Shown: piece after piece, positions 50,641 to 59,177 of the stretch | How positions within the stretch are numbered: the first letter of the stretch is position 1 | Layout of the letters: each line of letters starts with the position of its first letter | NCBI RefSeq assembly: GCF_026343295.1 | Contig: NZ_JAPELY010000003.1 | Coordinates: forward strand, 124,001 to 188,000 | DNA: 64,000 nt | From: Streptomyces sp. NBC_00083 | GTDB taxonomy: Bacteria > Actinomycetota > Actinomycetes > Streptomycetales > Streptomycetaceae | Reading direction: 5' to 3' | Notes under the pieces: generated by a model | Databases searched by the model: none | What the model was told of the DNA's origin: nothing | What the model saw: only the letters and a program-made list of their open reading frames with translations | Made by a program: the position numbers and the translations under genes

Positions 50641-52602
50641 TCAGCGGTCCGCCGCGATCACGATCACCCAGTCCCGCGCCGTCAGCCGGACCGGCTCCCG
50701 CTTGTCGGGGTTGAGCCGCACCCCGTAGGCCGGACCGTGCGTGGACCGGTCGCGCAGCCGGTATCCGACGGCGCACTCCCTGCGGCGGCGCGCCGCGGCG
50801 ACCACGGTGGCGAAGGTGACCTCCGCTCCTGGCCGTACGTACTCCGTCGCCGGCCTCAGATACAGCTCGTTGCCGTCGGCCGTGAACAACTCCTCGAAGA
50901 GCGCGGCCAGATAGGGGCTCTCCGAGATCTGGCACATGAGCAGGCTGATGAGGCGGCCGCTCACGATGAAGTCGGCGCCCTCGCGCGCCGGTGCGAGCAG
51001 CCGGTTGCGGTCGTCCGACATCTCCGTCGTGAGGGGGATCTCCCGGCCCGTGGCCTCCTCGATCGCCCGCAGATGGAGCAGGGTGACCAGTGTCCTGTCG
51101 TCCACGTCGGGGCTTGCCTGGGCGGAGGCGAGCGCCCCGGCCGGCGCGTCGCCCGGATCGGCGATGACGATGACGCTGTCGAAGGACGGCACGTCTAGGG
51201 CGCCGAGGACGACCGGGTTGGTGATGTCCGCGCGGTGCAGGGTCACCTCCATGGGGCCCCGTTCCGCCGCCGCCTCGTAGGCGCCGCGCATGGTCGCGTC
51301 GTCCCCGAGGGCCACGACGTCCAGGGTGGTCCCTGGGCTCGCGTAGGAGGCGAGCTCCGCGACGATCAGGGGCGCGCGGCGGTTCCAGCCGAGCAGCAGC
51401 AGTCGCTCGGGCATCGCGGCGTCGGGGACGGCCGTGGCCATGGCCGCCGGGTCGACGTACGGCGCGGCATCCTCGAGGACCGCGGTGTCGTCGTCGCGCG
51501 AGATGACGAGGACGCGGTCGTCGGCCGCGATCGTGGTGTCGGTGGCCGGATTGAGGGCGACCGTGTCGTCGGCGCGCACCAGGCCGACGACCGAGGACGT
51601 CGTGAACGCGAGGAGGGCCTCCCCGAAGCTGCGTCCGGCCAGCGCTCGGGCGGGCACGGAGTAGAACTCGTCACCCGCGAAGTCCAGCAGATCCTGGTAG
51701 ACGAGGGAGAGTCCGGGCTGCCGGGCGGTCTGCACGAGGAGCCGGGCGACGATGTCGTCGATGGCCAGGACACGTCCGCGCGGCCCGGCGGCCAGGGTGG
51801 CGGTGAGACGGTTACGGGTGTCACGGACGGCCGCCACGACGACCGCGGGGGCGGCGGGACCGGACTCGGTGCGGGGGCCGGGGCCGCTCGGCACGTCGGC
51901 GCCCGGCGCGGGCGCGTTGAGGGCCAGGAGCGTCTTCACCACGAGGGCGTCGCCGTCGTCCGTGCCGGGCGGCAGGACGAGAACGGCCTTCGCGGACCCG
52001 GGGCTTACGCGCGCGAGCACCGCCGGATCGGTGGTGCAGCCGTTGCGGCAGACGATGGTCGTGGTGCGGGTCGCGGTGATCCGGGCGCCGATCTCGCCCT
52101 CCATCTCCACCTTGTCCTTCGACGCCAGGACGGCGATCGCGGCCCGCGGCCGGTTGGAGTTGGCCGACACCAGCTCCGCGATGACGGGGAAGATCTGGTC
52201 GGACCAGCCGAGGACGACGGTGTGCCCCACCTCCAGGACCGTCGAGTGGCCGAGCCGCAGCTCCAGGATCCGCTGGTTGAGGCCGGTGGTGATCAGGCTG
52301 ACCAGCGTCGACACGAACAACAGCGCCACCAGGGCGAGCAGCACGGACGCCAGCACGTACAGGGGAGCACCGACGGCGCCCCCCAGCTTCAGGGTCTGCC
52401 CGACGCTCACCCACACCGCCACGAGCAGCCCGGTGAAGGTCTCCGGGGGCCGTCGGTCCGTCCGTACGAGCAGCACGCTCATCGGCACGACGGCGAACAG
52501 ACAGCCGAGGGTCAGCCAGCCGATGAGAGCGGGCGTGCTGCGCGACACCAGGGTGTCGAACCGGTACTGCACGCGCCGCCAGAGCGATGCCAGGTACCCC
52601 AC
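50641..52602 (-). CDS. CASTOR/POLLUX-related ion channel protein with RCK-like domains
   Basis: A 653-residue protein (658 if GTG at 52617 is used). Two membrane helices (about 25-50 and 75-110) enclose a pore-like segment VSVGQTLKLGGAVGAPLYV. The large soluble part holds two nucleotide-binding Rossmann domains: HTVVLGWSDQIFPVIAEL and LLLLGWNRRAPLIVAEL. CASTOR/POLLUX family members are ion channels gated by ligands or ions. GTG at 52602 is preferred because GGAGG lies 4 bases before it. Confidence 0.85.
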   Translation of the reverse strand: MGYLASLWRRVQYRFDTLVSRSTPALIGWLTLGCLFAVVPMSVLLVRTDRRPPETFTGLLVAVWVSVGQTLKLGGAVGAPLYVLASVLLALVALLFVSTLVSLITTGLNQRILELRLGHSTVLEVGHTVVLGWSDQIFPVIAELVSANSNRPRAAIAVLASKDKVEMEGEIGARITATRTTTIVCRNGCTTDPAVLARVSPGSAKAVLVLPPGTDDGDALVVKTLLALNAPAPGADVPSGPGPRTESGPAAPAVVVAAVRDTRNRLTATLAAGPRGRVLAIDDIVARLLVQTARQPGLSLVYQDLLDFAGDEFYSVPARALAGRSFGEALLAFTTSSVVGLVRADDTVALNPATDTTIAADDRVLVISRDDDTAVLEDAAPYVDPAAMATAVPDAAMPERLLLLGWNRRAPLIVAELASYASPGTTLDVVALGDDATMRGAYEAAAERGPMEVTLHRADITNPVVLGALDVPSFDSVIVIADPGDAPAGALASAQASPDVDDRTLVTLLHLRAIEEATGREIPLTTEMSDDRNRLLAPAREGADFIVSGRLISLLMCQISESPYLAALFEELFTADGNELYLRPATEYVRPGAEVTFATVVAAARRRRECAVGYRLRDRSTHGPAYGVRLNPDKREPVRLTARDWVIVIAADR

Positions 52603-52798
52603 CACACCTCCACCCACCGTTACGACGCGGGCGGCCCGTCGACGACCACCGTGCCGTTCAAGGTAGGGAGATCGGCCGGGGGGTGCCGTCGAACACGGCA
52701 GCCCTCACCCAGACGTATGAGGCGTACCGCCCCGAAGGGGTGAGCGACCGGGCTCGAACGGCTCCGGGCCGACCTTTCCGCGCCCATGAATCCGCAGG

Positions 52799-53893
52799 TC
52801 AGGTGGGCGGTTCGAGACGGATGTGCTCGATCGAGGAGTCCAGGAAGGCGGCCAGCGCCTCGGCTTCCGTCCGTACGGCAGCCCGTTCCCGTGCCGTCAG
52901 GTCGCGCAGGGGGCTGATGCGCAGGCGCCGCTCGCGCACGGTCCAGGTGGCGGTGACGCGTCCGTCCACGAGGACCGTGCGGTGGCCCGCCACGGAGAGG
53001 CCGAGGTGGGCGGCGTCGATGATGCGGCCGCGGTCCCGGTAGCCGAGGATCGCGTTGTCGAAGGCCGGAAGGAACCGGACGGGTGCGGGGGTGTCGGGGT
53101 GGGGGCGGGGCGCGTCGGGCAGGTCGAGCAGTTCGCGGCCGCGTTCGTCACGGAAGACGGCGAGTTCCTCCCGGACGGCCCCGAGGGCGGCGGGCAGGCC
53201 GGTGAGGCCGCACCAGGCACGCAGGTCCGCACGGGCGGCGGGCCCGTACGCGGCGAGATAGCGGCGCACCAGCTGCTGCCCGACGGGATCGGCTCCATCG
53301 GCGGGCAGCGGATCGACGTCCCGGCCCAGCCAGGTGCTCAGCGGCAGGTTCCGTACGCCTGCGGTCCGCTGCCACAGGCCGCGGGGCGGTAGCTGGGCCA
53401 TGGGGATCAGGGCCGCGACGAGCAGTTCGCCCAGCACGCGGCGCGGCGGGCCGGTCCGGCGGTCCCCGAGGGCCCGTACGAGTTCGGCCATGGTGCGGGG
53501 CCGCCCGTCGGCCATCACCGAGCGGCCCGCGGCGGCGACCTCGTCCAGGTCGACGCCGGCCAGTTCGCGCGGATAGGTGCCCAGCACGCGGCCGCGCAGC
53601 ATCGTGTCGTGGCGGGCCCGCCAGGCGAGCGCGTCGGCGGCCGTCACGAGGTGCACGGTGCGCCGCATCAGATGGGTGCGCACCACCGCCCGGCCGGTCA
53701 ACGCCTCGTCCAGCAGGGCGGGTCGGAAGCCGGACAGGCGCGACCACAGCCCGATGAACGGTTCCTGGGGTTCCTGCGCCTGGAGCCCGCACAGATGGGC
53801 CACCGCCGTGGTCACGGAGGTGTCGGAGCGCTCCAGCAGATGCTGACGGGCGAGGGTGGCGCGATTGAGGGCACGGGCGTCCAGGACAGTCAT
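52799..53893 (-). CDS. Winged-helix DNA-binding protein, AlkZ/YcaQ-like DNA glycosylase
   Basis: A 364-residue HTH_42 protein. The catalytic QxQ motif of the AlkZ family appears in HLCGLQAQEPQEPFIGLWSR (QAQ). Three winged-helix units are suggested by RTHLMRRTVHLVTAADALAW, RRYLAAYGPAARADLRAW and PAFDNAILGYRDR. AlkZ-type proteins remove interstrand cross-links or alkylated bases and sometimes give self-resistance. ATG at 53893, divergent from the WYL regulator. Confidence 0.83.
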   Translation of the reverse strand: MTVLDARALNRATLARQHLLERSDTSVTTAVAHLCGLQAQEPQEPFIGLWSRLSGFRPALLDEALTGRAVVRTHLMRRTVHLVTAADALAWRARHDTMLRGRVLGTYPRELAGVDLDEVAAAGRSVMADGRPRTMAELVRALGDRRTGPPRRVLGELLVAALIPMAQLPPRGLWQRTAGVRNLPLSTWLGRDVDPLPADGADPVGQQLVRRYLAAYGPAARADLRAWCGLTGLPAALGAVREELAVFRDERGRELLDLPDAPRPHPDTPAPVRFLPAFDNAILGYRDRGRIIDAAHLGLSVAGHRTVLVDGRVTATWTVRERRLRISPLRDLTARERAAVRTEAEALAAFLDSSIEHIRLEPPT

Positions 53894-53948
53894 GGTGTGG
53901 GTCGATTCAGCCGTCGGACGGGACGGTGGCCACGATGGCAGCGGTAGA

Positions 53949-53963
53949 GGACAGGAGGTGTCC
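53949..53963. promoter_or_regulatory. Palindrome between the AlkZ-like and WYL genes
   Basis: GGACA-GGAGG-TGTCC is a perfect inverted repeat in the short divergent intergenic region. It could be the operator through which the WYL regulator controls itself and the glycosylase. Confidence 0.5.
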
Positions 53964-53987
53964 GGTATTGCGGGGAGCATGGGCGCC

Positions 53988-54899
53988 ATGCACAAGACGT
54001 CCGCCCGGCTGCTCGCCCTGCTCTCGCTCCTCCAGACGCCCCGTGACTGGTCGGGCGAGGACCTCGCCGAGCGTCTCGGCATCACCTCGCGCACCGTGCG
54101 CCGTGACATCGACCGCCTGCGCGAACTCGACTACCCGATCACGACGGTCAAAGGACCGGCCGGCGGCTACCGCCTGGAGGCCGGCGCCCACCTGCCGCCC
54201 CTGCTCTTCGACGACGAGCAGGCCGTCGCCCTGGCCGTCGCGCTGGGGACCGTGGCGTCCGGCGACACCTCCGAGGCCGACGCCCGCGTCCTGATGGAGC
54301 TGGGCCGGACCGTCCACGCCCGCGAGGAGCTGCGCTTCGACTACACCCCGGGCCCAGGCGCCGCCGAGGGCGTCCGCCGCGTGCAGCCGCACCATCTGGT
54401 CACCTGGCGGCACCGCTGGTACCTGGTGGCGTGGGACCTGGACCGTGAGGACTGGCGCACGTTCCGCGCCGACCGCGTCCGCCCCGGCACTCCCACCGGT
54501 CCCCGCTTCACCCCGCGCGACCTGCCGGGCGGCACCGTATCCACCTTCGTCACCGGCCGGTTCCGCGGCACCGACGGCACCACCACCGACTGGCCCTGCC
54601 GGGGCGAGGTGATCCTGCACCTCCCGGCCGCCGAGGTCGCGCCCCACGCCCAGGACGCGATCGTCGAGGAACTCGGGCCCCGTCGCTGCCGGCTCGTCCT
54701 CGGCTCCTGGTCATGGACCGGACTGGCCGCGGGTATCGGCCGCTTCGACACCGAGATCGAGGTCGTGGGTCCACCTCAACTGGCCGCTTCCTTCGCGGAG
54801 TTGAGCGCCCGGTACGCCCGTGCCGGTGGGGCGGCCGGTGCGGGGCTGAGCGGGGCGCGGCGAACTCCCGTTGCGGGGGCGGATTTTGAGCCGACCTGA
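53988..54899 (+). CDS. WYL-domain transcriptional regulator
   Basis: A 303-residue DeoR/YafY-like regulator. The N-terminal HTH (about 1-60) has LAERLGITSRTVRRDIDRLR and KGPAGGYRLEAG; the WYL domain (about 105-180) has VQPHHLVTWRHRWYLVAWDL with the signature as WYLVAW. The linker between HTH and WYL domains looks about 50-60 residues shorter than usual (DARVLMELGRTV joins directly). ATG at 53988; ATG at 53979 is possible. WYL proteins often respond to DNA damage, which fits the divergent glycosylase gene. Confidence 0.85.
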   Translation: MHKTSARLLALLSLLQTPRDWSGEDLAERLGITSRTVRRDIDRLRELDYPITTVKGPAGGYRLEAGAHLPPLLFDDEQAVALAVALGTVASGDTSEADARVLMELGRTVHAREELRFDYTPGPGAAEGVRRVQPHHLVTWRHRWYLVAWDLDREDWRTFRADRVRPGTPTGPRFTPRDLPGGTVSTFVTGRFRGTDGTTTDWPCRGEVILHLPAAEVAPHAQDAIVEELGPRRCRLVLGSWSWTGLAAGIGRFDTEIEVVGPPQLAASFAELSARYARAGGAAGAGLSGARRTPVAGADFEPT

Positions 54900-55131
54900 C
54901 GGTCACCGCCGGGGCGGTCGTGGCGCACGGGGCGGAGGAGATCGCGCCACATTGCGTTTCCCCGTCCAGTTTCGGCCGGTGCGCACCGGCGCAAGCGGAG
55001 GGGCTTGTTTCGGCGGGGATGCGTCTCGATTTCCGGGGAAGGAGCGGCGGTTCTGTGTGGATCCTGTGCGAACGTGTGCGCTCCTGGTGGCCAGTGGGGC
55101 TGCCGGCCTGACTTCCTGACGGGGGAAGATC

Positions 55132-58100
55132 GTGCGTTCACGTGCCTTCGGCATGCCCTTTCGGCATGCGCGCGCTTCATGGAGAACCTCTGTACTCGCC
55201 TCGGTCACCGTGCTGGGACTGAGTGCCTCGGCCCTGCCGGCCCTGGCCGGTACGGGCTCCGCGCCCGCACCCGTCTCCGCGTGGGGCCACACCGCCACGC
55301 GCGCCACCATGCCCGCGGTGAAGGTGGGGAAGAACAAGCCGCCGGAGAACCGGCGCAAGGCGGCGCCCAGCGCCGGGCGGAGCCAGTGGGAGGCGCGTCG
55401 CAAGGCCCAACTCGCGCACAGCGCAACGGCGTTGGCGCCACAGGGCGCCGCCGCTGCTCCGGCCGTCAAGGTGTACGTGCCGGAGGGGCAGGGCGACGTT
55501 CCCTGGCACCAGATATTCGACTTCCGCATCACCGACTCGCTCGTCGGGCGCGTCGACTACTCGACCGGCAACCTGATGCTGGCCGCCACCGACTTCGACA
55601 TCGCCGGTGTCGGTGACGCGCTCCAGCTGACCCGCACGTACAACTCCTTCGACGGGCCCATCGGCCAGGTCGCCGAGCCCTGGTGGACGGGGTACGAACG
55701 CCACCTGGACACCTGGTTCACCAACGACGTGATCTGGTACGACTCCTCCGGTGCCACCGTCGACTTCCCGAAGAACGCCGACGGCACGTTCGCGACACCG
55801 GACGGCTACGGCAAGGACCTGAAGAAGAACAGCGACGGCACCTACACCCTCACCGACCGCAAGTCCGGCTCCAAGGACACCTACAGCGCGGGCGGTGCCC
55901 TGACCAGGGTGACCGACCGCAACAACGGCACGATCTCGGTCGCGGCCCACCAGGACGCCGACGGCTACACGGCCGGGTTCAAGCTGACCGAGGACCGCTC
56001 CGGGCGGACCGTCGACCTCGTCAGGACGAGTGCGACCCTGTGGACCGCCACGGACAACAGCGGACGGACCGTCACGTACGACATCGACGCGACCGGCCGC
56101 CTCGTGCGGTCCTGGGACACCGGGAACAAGTCCACGGCGTACGACTACGACGAGGACGGGCGCATCATCAAGGTGACGACGCCCGAGGCGCGCACCACGC
56201 TGTTCACCTACGACGCGGAGAACCGGGTCACCTCGATGCGGCGCGACGTCGCGGTCGGCGGCTCCGGCGGTGACGCCCCCACCTACACCTACTCCTACGA
56301 CACGTCGAGCCGCTTGGCCGCGGGCACCACGACGGTCACCGACCCGCTCCTGAACGCGGCCACGTTCCAGCACGACGGGGACGGCGAGGTCACCAAGGTC
56401 ACCGACGCGCTCGGCCATGAGCGGTCGAAGTCGTACAAGGCGCATCTGACGCAGACCGCCACGGACGCGATGGGCGTGGGCACCGGTACCGGGAACGTGA
56501 CCACCTATGGCTGGGACACGCGCGGCAACCCGACCTCGGCGAAGCTGCCCACGGGAGCCACGTCCGCGGTGGCGGGCTGGTCGACGAAGGCGGGCCGGGA
56601 CGTGCCCGCCTCGGCCACCTCGGCCGATGGCGACAAGACGGACTACGGGTACGACACGGCCGGCAACACCATCTCCGTGGCGCAGAGCGGCACCGGCGGT
56701 GGCTCCGCGAGCATCGACTACAACCCGGCGACCGCGACGTGCGGCGGTTTCCAGGGCCAGCGGTGCAAAGCCACCACGAAGATGAGCGGCACGCAGAACT
56801 CGGTGACGTCGTTCCACTACGACACCCACGGCAACCTGGACGCGGTGACACCGCCCACCCAGATCGGCAGAGTGACCTACCACTACGACGCGTTGGGCCG
56901 GGTCACCGACTCCAAGGACGGCCGCGGTGTCACCACCCTCTACACCTACGACGACCGGGACCGGGTGAAGAAGGTCGACACCGGGAGCTACGACACCGTC
57001 ACCTATGTCTACGACGGCGACGGCAACCTGACCTCGCGCACCGACCGCACCGGCACGCAGACCTACCAGTTCGACGCGCTGTCCCGCGAGACGATCCGCA
57101 CCCTCCAGGACGGCTCGCAGACGGTCCTGGCGTACACCGCCAACGGCAACGTCGATACCTACACCGACCCGTCGGGTGTCATCGACTACACCTGGGACAA
57201 GGCCAATCGGCTGACGGAGTTGAAGGACCAGGCGGGTCGCAGGACGACCTACGGGTACAACAACAACGACACCCGGACCGGCACCACCTACCCGGGCAAC
57301 ACGGTGCAGAGCGTGGACGTCGACGCGTCCGGCCGGCCCACCACCATCAAGACCACCTCGCCCAAGGGCACCCTCACACATCTGACGTACACCTACGGCT
57401 ACGGAACCGGCGGCGCCACCGACGGCACGAAGATCCGCACCGCGACCGATGTCCTCGCCGGACTCAAGACGACGTACACCTACGACGTGGCGGGCCGTTT
57501 CTCCTACGCGAAGGAGGAGAAGGGCAGCACCCTCAACTCCTCCTGGCAGTACTGCTACGACCTCGCCGGCAACCTCACCTCGCAGGGCACCGACCCCGGC
57601 TGCCCGCGCGGCACCACCTACACGGTGAACGACGCGCAGCAGATCACCGGCAAGAACGGCTCCACCACGAACTGGTCGTACGACAAGGCGGGCAACGAGA
57701 CGGCCGGGGCCTCCACGCCCGAGTCCACCCGCACCGCGGAGAAGTGGTCGGACTACTCGCAGCTGAAGTCCCTCACGGTGGGCGGCACCGCCTACGCCGG
57801 GCAGTACGCCTCCACCGACCAGTCCGAGCGCACCAAGCTGGGTCAAACCACCTTCCACAACGGCCCGTTGGGGCTTTCGGCGGAGACCACCGGCGGCGTC
57901 GACACCGGATTCAACCGGGAGCCCGGGGGCACCCTGAACTCCATGACGACCGGGGGCAAGGCCTACTACTACCTGACCGACGCGCTCGGTTCGGTGACCG
58001 CCCTCGCCGACGAGGCCGGCACCAAGGTCAACACGTACACGTACAGCCCGCGCGGGGTGTCCCGCACCACCACCGAGGCCGTCCCGCAGCCGTACCGCTT

Positions 58101-58551
58101 CGCCGGCGGCCACCAGGACCCCACCGGGCTCTACCACTTCGGCGCCCGCTACTACGACCCCAACGTGGGCCGCTTCACCCAGCCCGACCCCTCCGGCCAG
58201 GAGAAGAACCCCTACCTGTACGCCGAGGGCGACCCGGTCAACCGCATCGACCCGCGCGGGCTGCTCTCGCTGGACCTGGGTTTCGAAGCCTGCGACGTGC
58301 TGTGCCTCGGCGCGGGCATCAGCATCAATGACGACGGCAGCCTCCACCCCTACGTCTCCGCGGGGGCCGGAACACCCGGCGTGAGCACCGACGCGAGCCT
58401 CGCGTCCGGCAGCGCGAGCTCCGGCCTCACCGGCGAGGTGGCCTGCGGGTTCGGCCCCGCGGAGCTCGCGGTGGCCACGGACGGCTCGGAGAGCGTGGGC
58501 ACCGGCGGCGACAGCGGGAAGTGCTCGGCCAGCGCCAAGTACACGTTCTGA
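55132..58551 (+). CDS. Secreted RHS/YD-repeat protein
   Basis: A 1139-residue exported protein. The signal peptide spans about 1-40 (LGLSASALPALA). A DUF6531-like entry segment ITDSLVGRVDYSTGNLMLAA precedes some 20 YD repeats (YDAENRVTSM, YDTHGNLDAV, YDDRDRVKKV and others). The RHS core ends YHFGARYYDPNVGRFTQPDP and NRIDPRG at residue 1043. A 96-residue variable tail with four Cys follows. The beta-strand cage normally encloses a C-terminal toxin; the tail here has no known toxin motif. The GTG at 55132 has GGGGGAA upstream. The 232-bp region before it (54900-55131) shows no gene. Confidence 0.92.
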   Translation: MRSRAFGMPFRHARASWRTSVLASVTVLGLSASALPALAGTGSAPAPVSAWGHTATRATMPAVKVGKNKPPENRRKAAPSAGRSQWEARRKAQLAHSATALAPQGAAAAPAVKVYVPEGQGDVPWHQIFDFRITDSLVGRVDYSTGNLMLAATDFDIAGVGDALQLTRTYNSFDGPIGQVAEPWWTGYERHLDTWFTNDVIWYDSSGATVDFPKNADGTFATPDGYGKDLKKNSDGTYTLTDRKSGSKDTYSAGGALTRVTDRNNGTISVAAHQDADGYTAGFKLTEDRSGRTVDLVRTSATLWTATDNSGRTVTYDIDATGRLVRSWDTGNKSTAYDYDEDGRIIKVTTPEARTTLFTYDAENRVTSMRRDVAVGGSGGDAPTYTYSYDTSSRLAAGTTTVTDPLLNAATFQHDGDGEVTKVTDALGHERSKSYKAHLTQTATDAMGVGTGTGNVTTYGWDTRGNPTSAKLPTGATSAVAGWSTKAGRDVPASATSADGDKTDYGYDTAGNTISVAQSGTGGGSASIDYNPATATCGGFQGQRCKATTKMSGTQNSVTSFHYDTHGNLDAVTPPTQIGRVTYHYDALGRVTDSKDGRGVTTLYTYDDRDRVKKVDTGSYDTVTYVYDGDGNLTSRTDRTGTQTYQFDALSRETIRTLQDGSQTVLAYTANGNVDTYTDPSGVIDYTWDKANRLTELKDQAGRRTTYGYNNNDTRTGTTYPGNTVQSVDVDASGRPTTIKTTSPKGTLTHLTYTYGYGTGGATDGTKIRTATDVLAGLKTTYTYDVAGRFSYAKEEKGSTLNSSWQYCYDLAGNLTSQGTDPGCPRGTTYTVNDAQQITGKNGSTTNWSYDKAGNETAGASTPESTRTAEKWSDYSQLKSLTVGGTAYAGQYASTDQSERTKLGQTTFHNGPLGLSAETTGGVDTGFNREPGGTLNSMTTGGKAYYYLTDALGSVTALADEAGTKVNTYTYSPRGVSRTTTEAVPQPYRFAGGHQDPTGLYHFGARYYDPNVGRFTQPDPSGQEKNPYLYAEGDPVNRIDPRGLLSLDLGFEACDVLCLGAGISINDDGSLHPYVSAGAGTPGVSTDASLASGSASSGLTGEVACGFGPAELAVATDGSESVGTGGDSGKCSASAKYTF

Positions 58552-58567
58552 GAAGGAGAGTGACGAG

Positions 58568-58699
58568 ATGGACGACCTGGTGGCGCTGGCTCAGAGCGAC
58601 CGGCCGGACGGCCCGCCCTGGTTCCCCTATGCGTTCCTGGCGGTGGCGGCGCTGGTCGGGGTCTTCCTCGTCGTCCGCTTCCTGAAGAGACGCCGCTAG
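58568..58699 (+). CDS. 43-residue single-helix membrane protein
   Basis: A short gene 16 bp after the RHS gene, with AAGGAG 7 bases before its ATG. The product is MDDLVALAQSDRPDG, then PPWFPYAFLAVAALVGVFLV as a membrane helix, and a basic tail (RFLKRRR), which predicts an N-out/C-in topology. It shares the RHS transcript and is followed by a strong terminator. It could be an immunity or secretion helper for the RHS tail; no family is recognised. Confidence 0.72.
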   Translation: MDDLVALAQSDRPDGPPWFPYAFLAVAALVGVFLVVRFLKRRR

Positions 58700-58705
58700 G
58701 CGCGC

Positions 58706-58745
58706 GGTGGGGCGGCCCCCGGACCGGGGGCCGCCCCACCGTCTT
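58706..58745 (+). terminator. Terminator of the RHS operon
   Basis: GGTGGGGCGGCCCCCGG is followed after one base by its exact reverse complement and then by GTCTTTT. It ends the transcript carrying the RHS gene and the 43-residue gene. Confidence 0.88.
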
Positions 58746-58751
58746 TTCGTA

Positions 58752-58797
58752 CCCCAACCCCAGCCCCAGCCCCGACCCCGACCCCGACCCCGACCCC
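58752..58797. repeat. Hexamer repeat with eight CCCC tracts (G-quadruplex candidate on the minus strand)
   Basis: CCCC occurs every six bases eight times (CCCCAA, CCCCAG twice, then CCCCGA four times and CCCC). On the minus strand this gives eight GGGG tracts with 2-base loops, an ideal G-quadruplex former. It sits between a terminator and the start of a small gene. Confidence 0.85.
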
Positions 58798-58810
58798 GGA
58801 ACGGTGACCG

Positions 58811-59002
58811 ATGCACATCCTCGTGGGAGTCCTCCTCCTGGCCTGCGGTCTGGTCGCCGCGGTCTTCGCCCCCCGCCTGGCCACCTTCGGCGGCACCCGC
58901 GCGGGGCGCGCCTTCACCCCGTCCAACGTGGTGGCGTTCCGCGTCATCGGCTCACTGATCGCACTCGCCGGGGCGCTGTACGCGTGCGGGATCGTCGGCT
59001 AG
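58811..59002 (+). CDS. 63-residue membrane protein with two helices
   Basis: A small protein with two hydrophobic helices (about 2-20 and 42-61) joined by a basic loop (APRLATFGGTRAGRAFTPSN). Similar short proteins are common in streptomycetes with no known role. ATG at 58811, directly after the hexamer repeat. The ribosome binding site is weak (GGAACGGTGACCG), so expression is less certain. Confidence 0.6.
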   Translation: MHILVGVLLLACGLVAAVFAPRLATFGGTRAGRAFTPSNVVAFRVIGSLIALAGALYACGIVG

Positions 59003-59177
59003 TTCCCCGCACCTCCCGCGAGACGACGGTTGTCTGGCGCGGCGATACGGGGGAACAATGATCGCCGTCCGTGTCATCCCTCTCGACATGAAGGTGAGCC
59101 GCCCGACCCACTGCGCCCCTGCCCACCCGCCGTTCCTGCTTCCCTGAACGGGCGGTCTCTGAGATTGCGACAACTCT

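Noticed and set aside
52680..52798. tRNA-like stretch with GGGCTCGAACGGCT
   Set aside because: The T-loop-like bases are not flanked by pairing stems and no acceptor or anticodon arm can be folded.
55177..58347. Long open frame (about 1056 codons) opposite the RHS gene
   Set aside because: It is a mirror of the high-GC third-position bias of the RHS gene; the product is low-complexity Val/Gly/Arg without any domain, and the sense strand has clear YD repeats.
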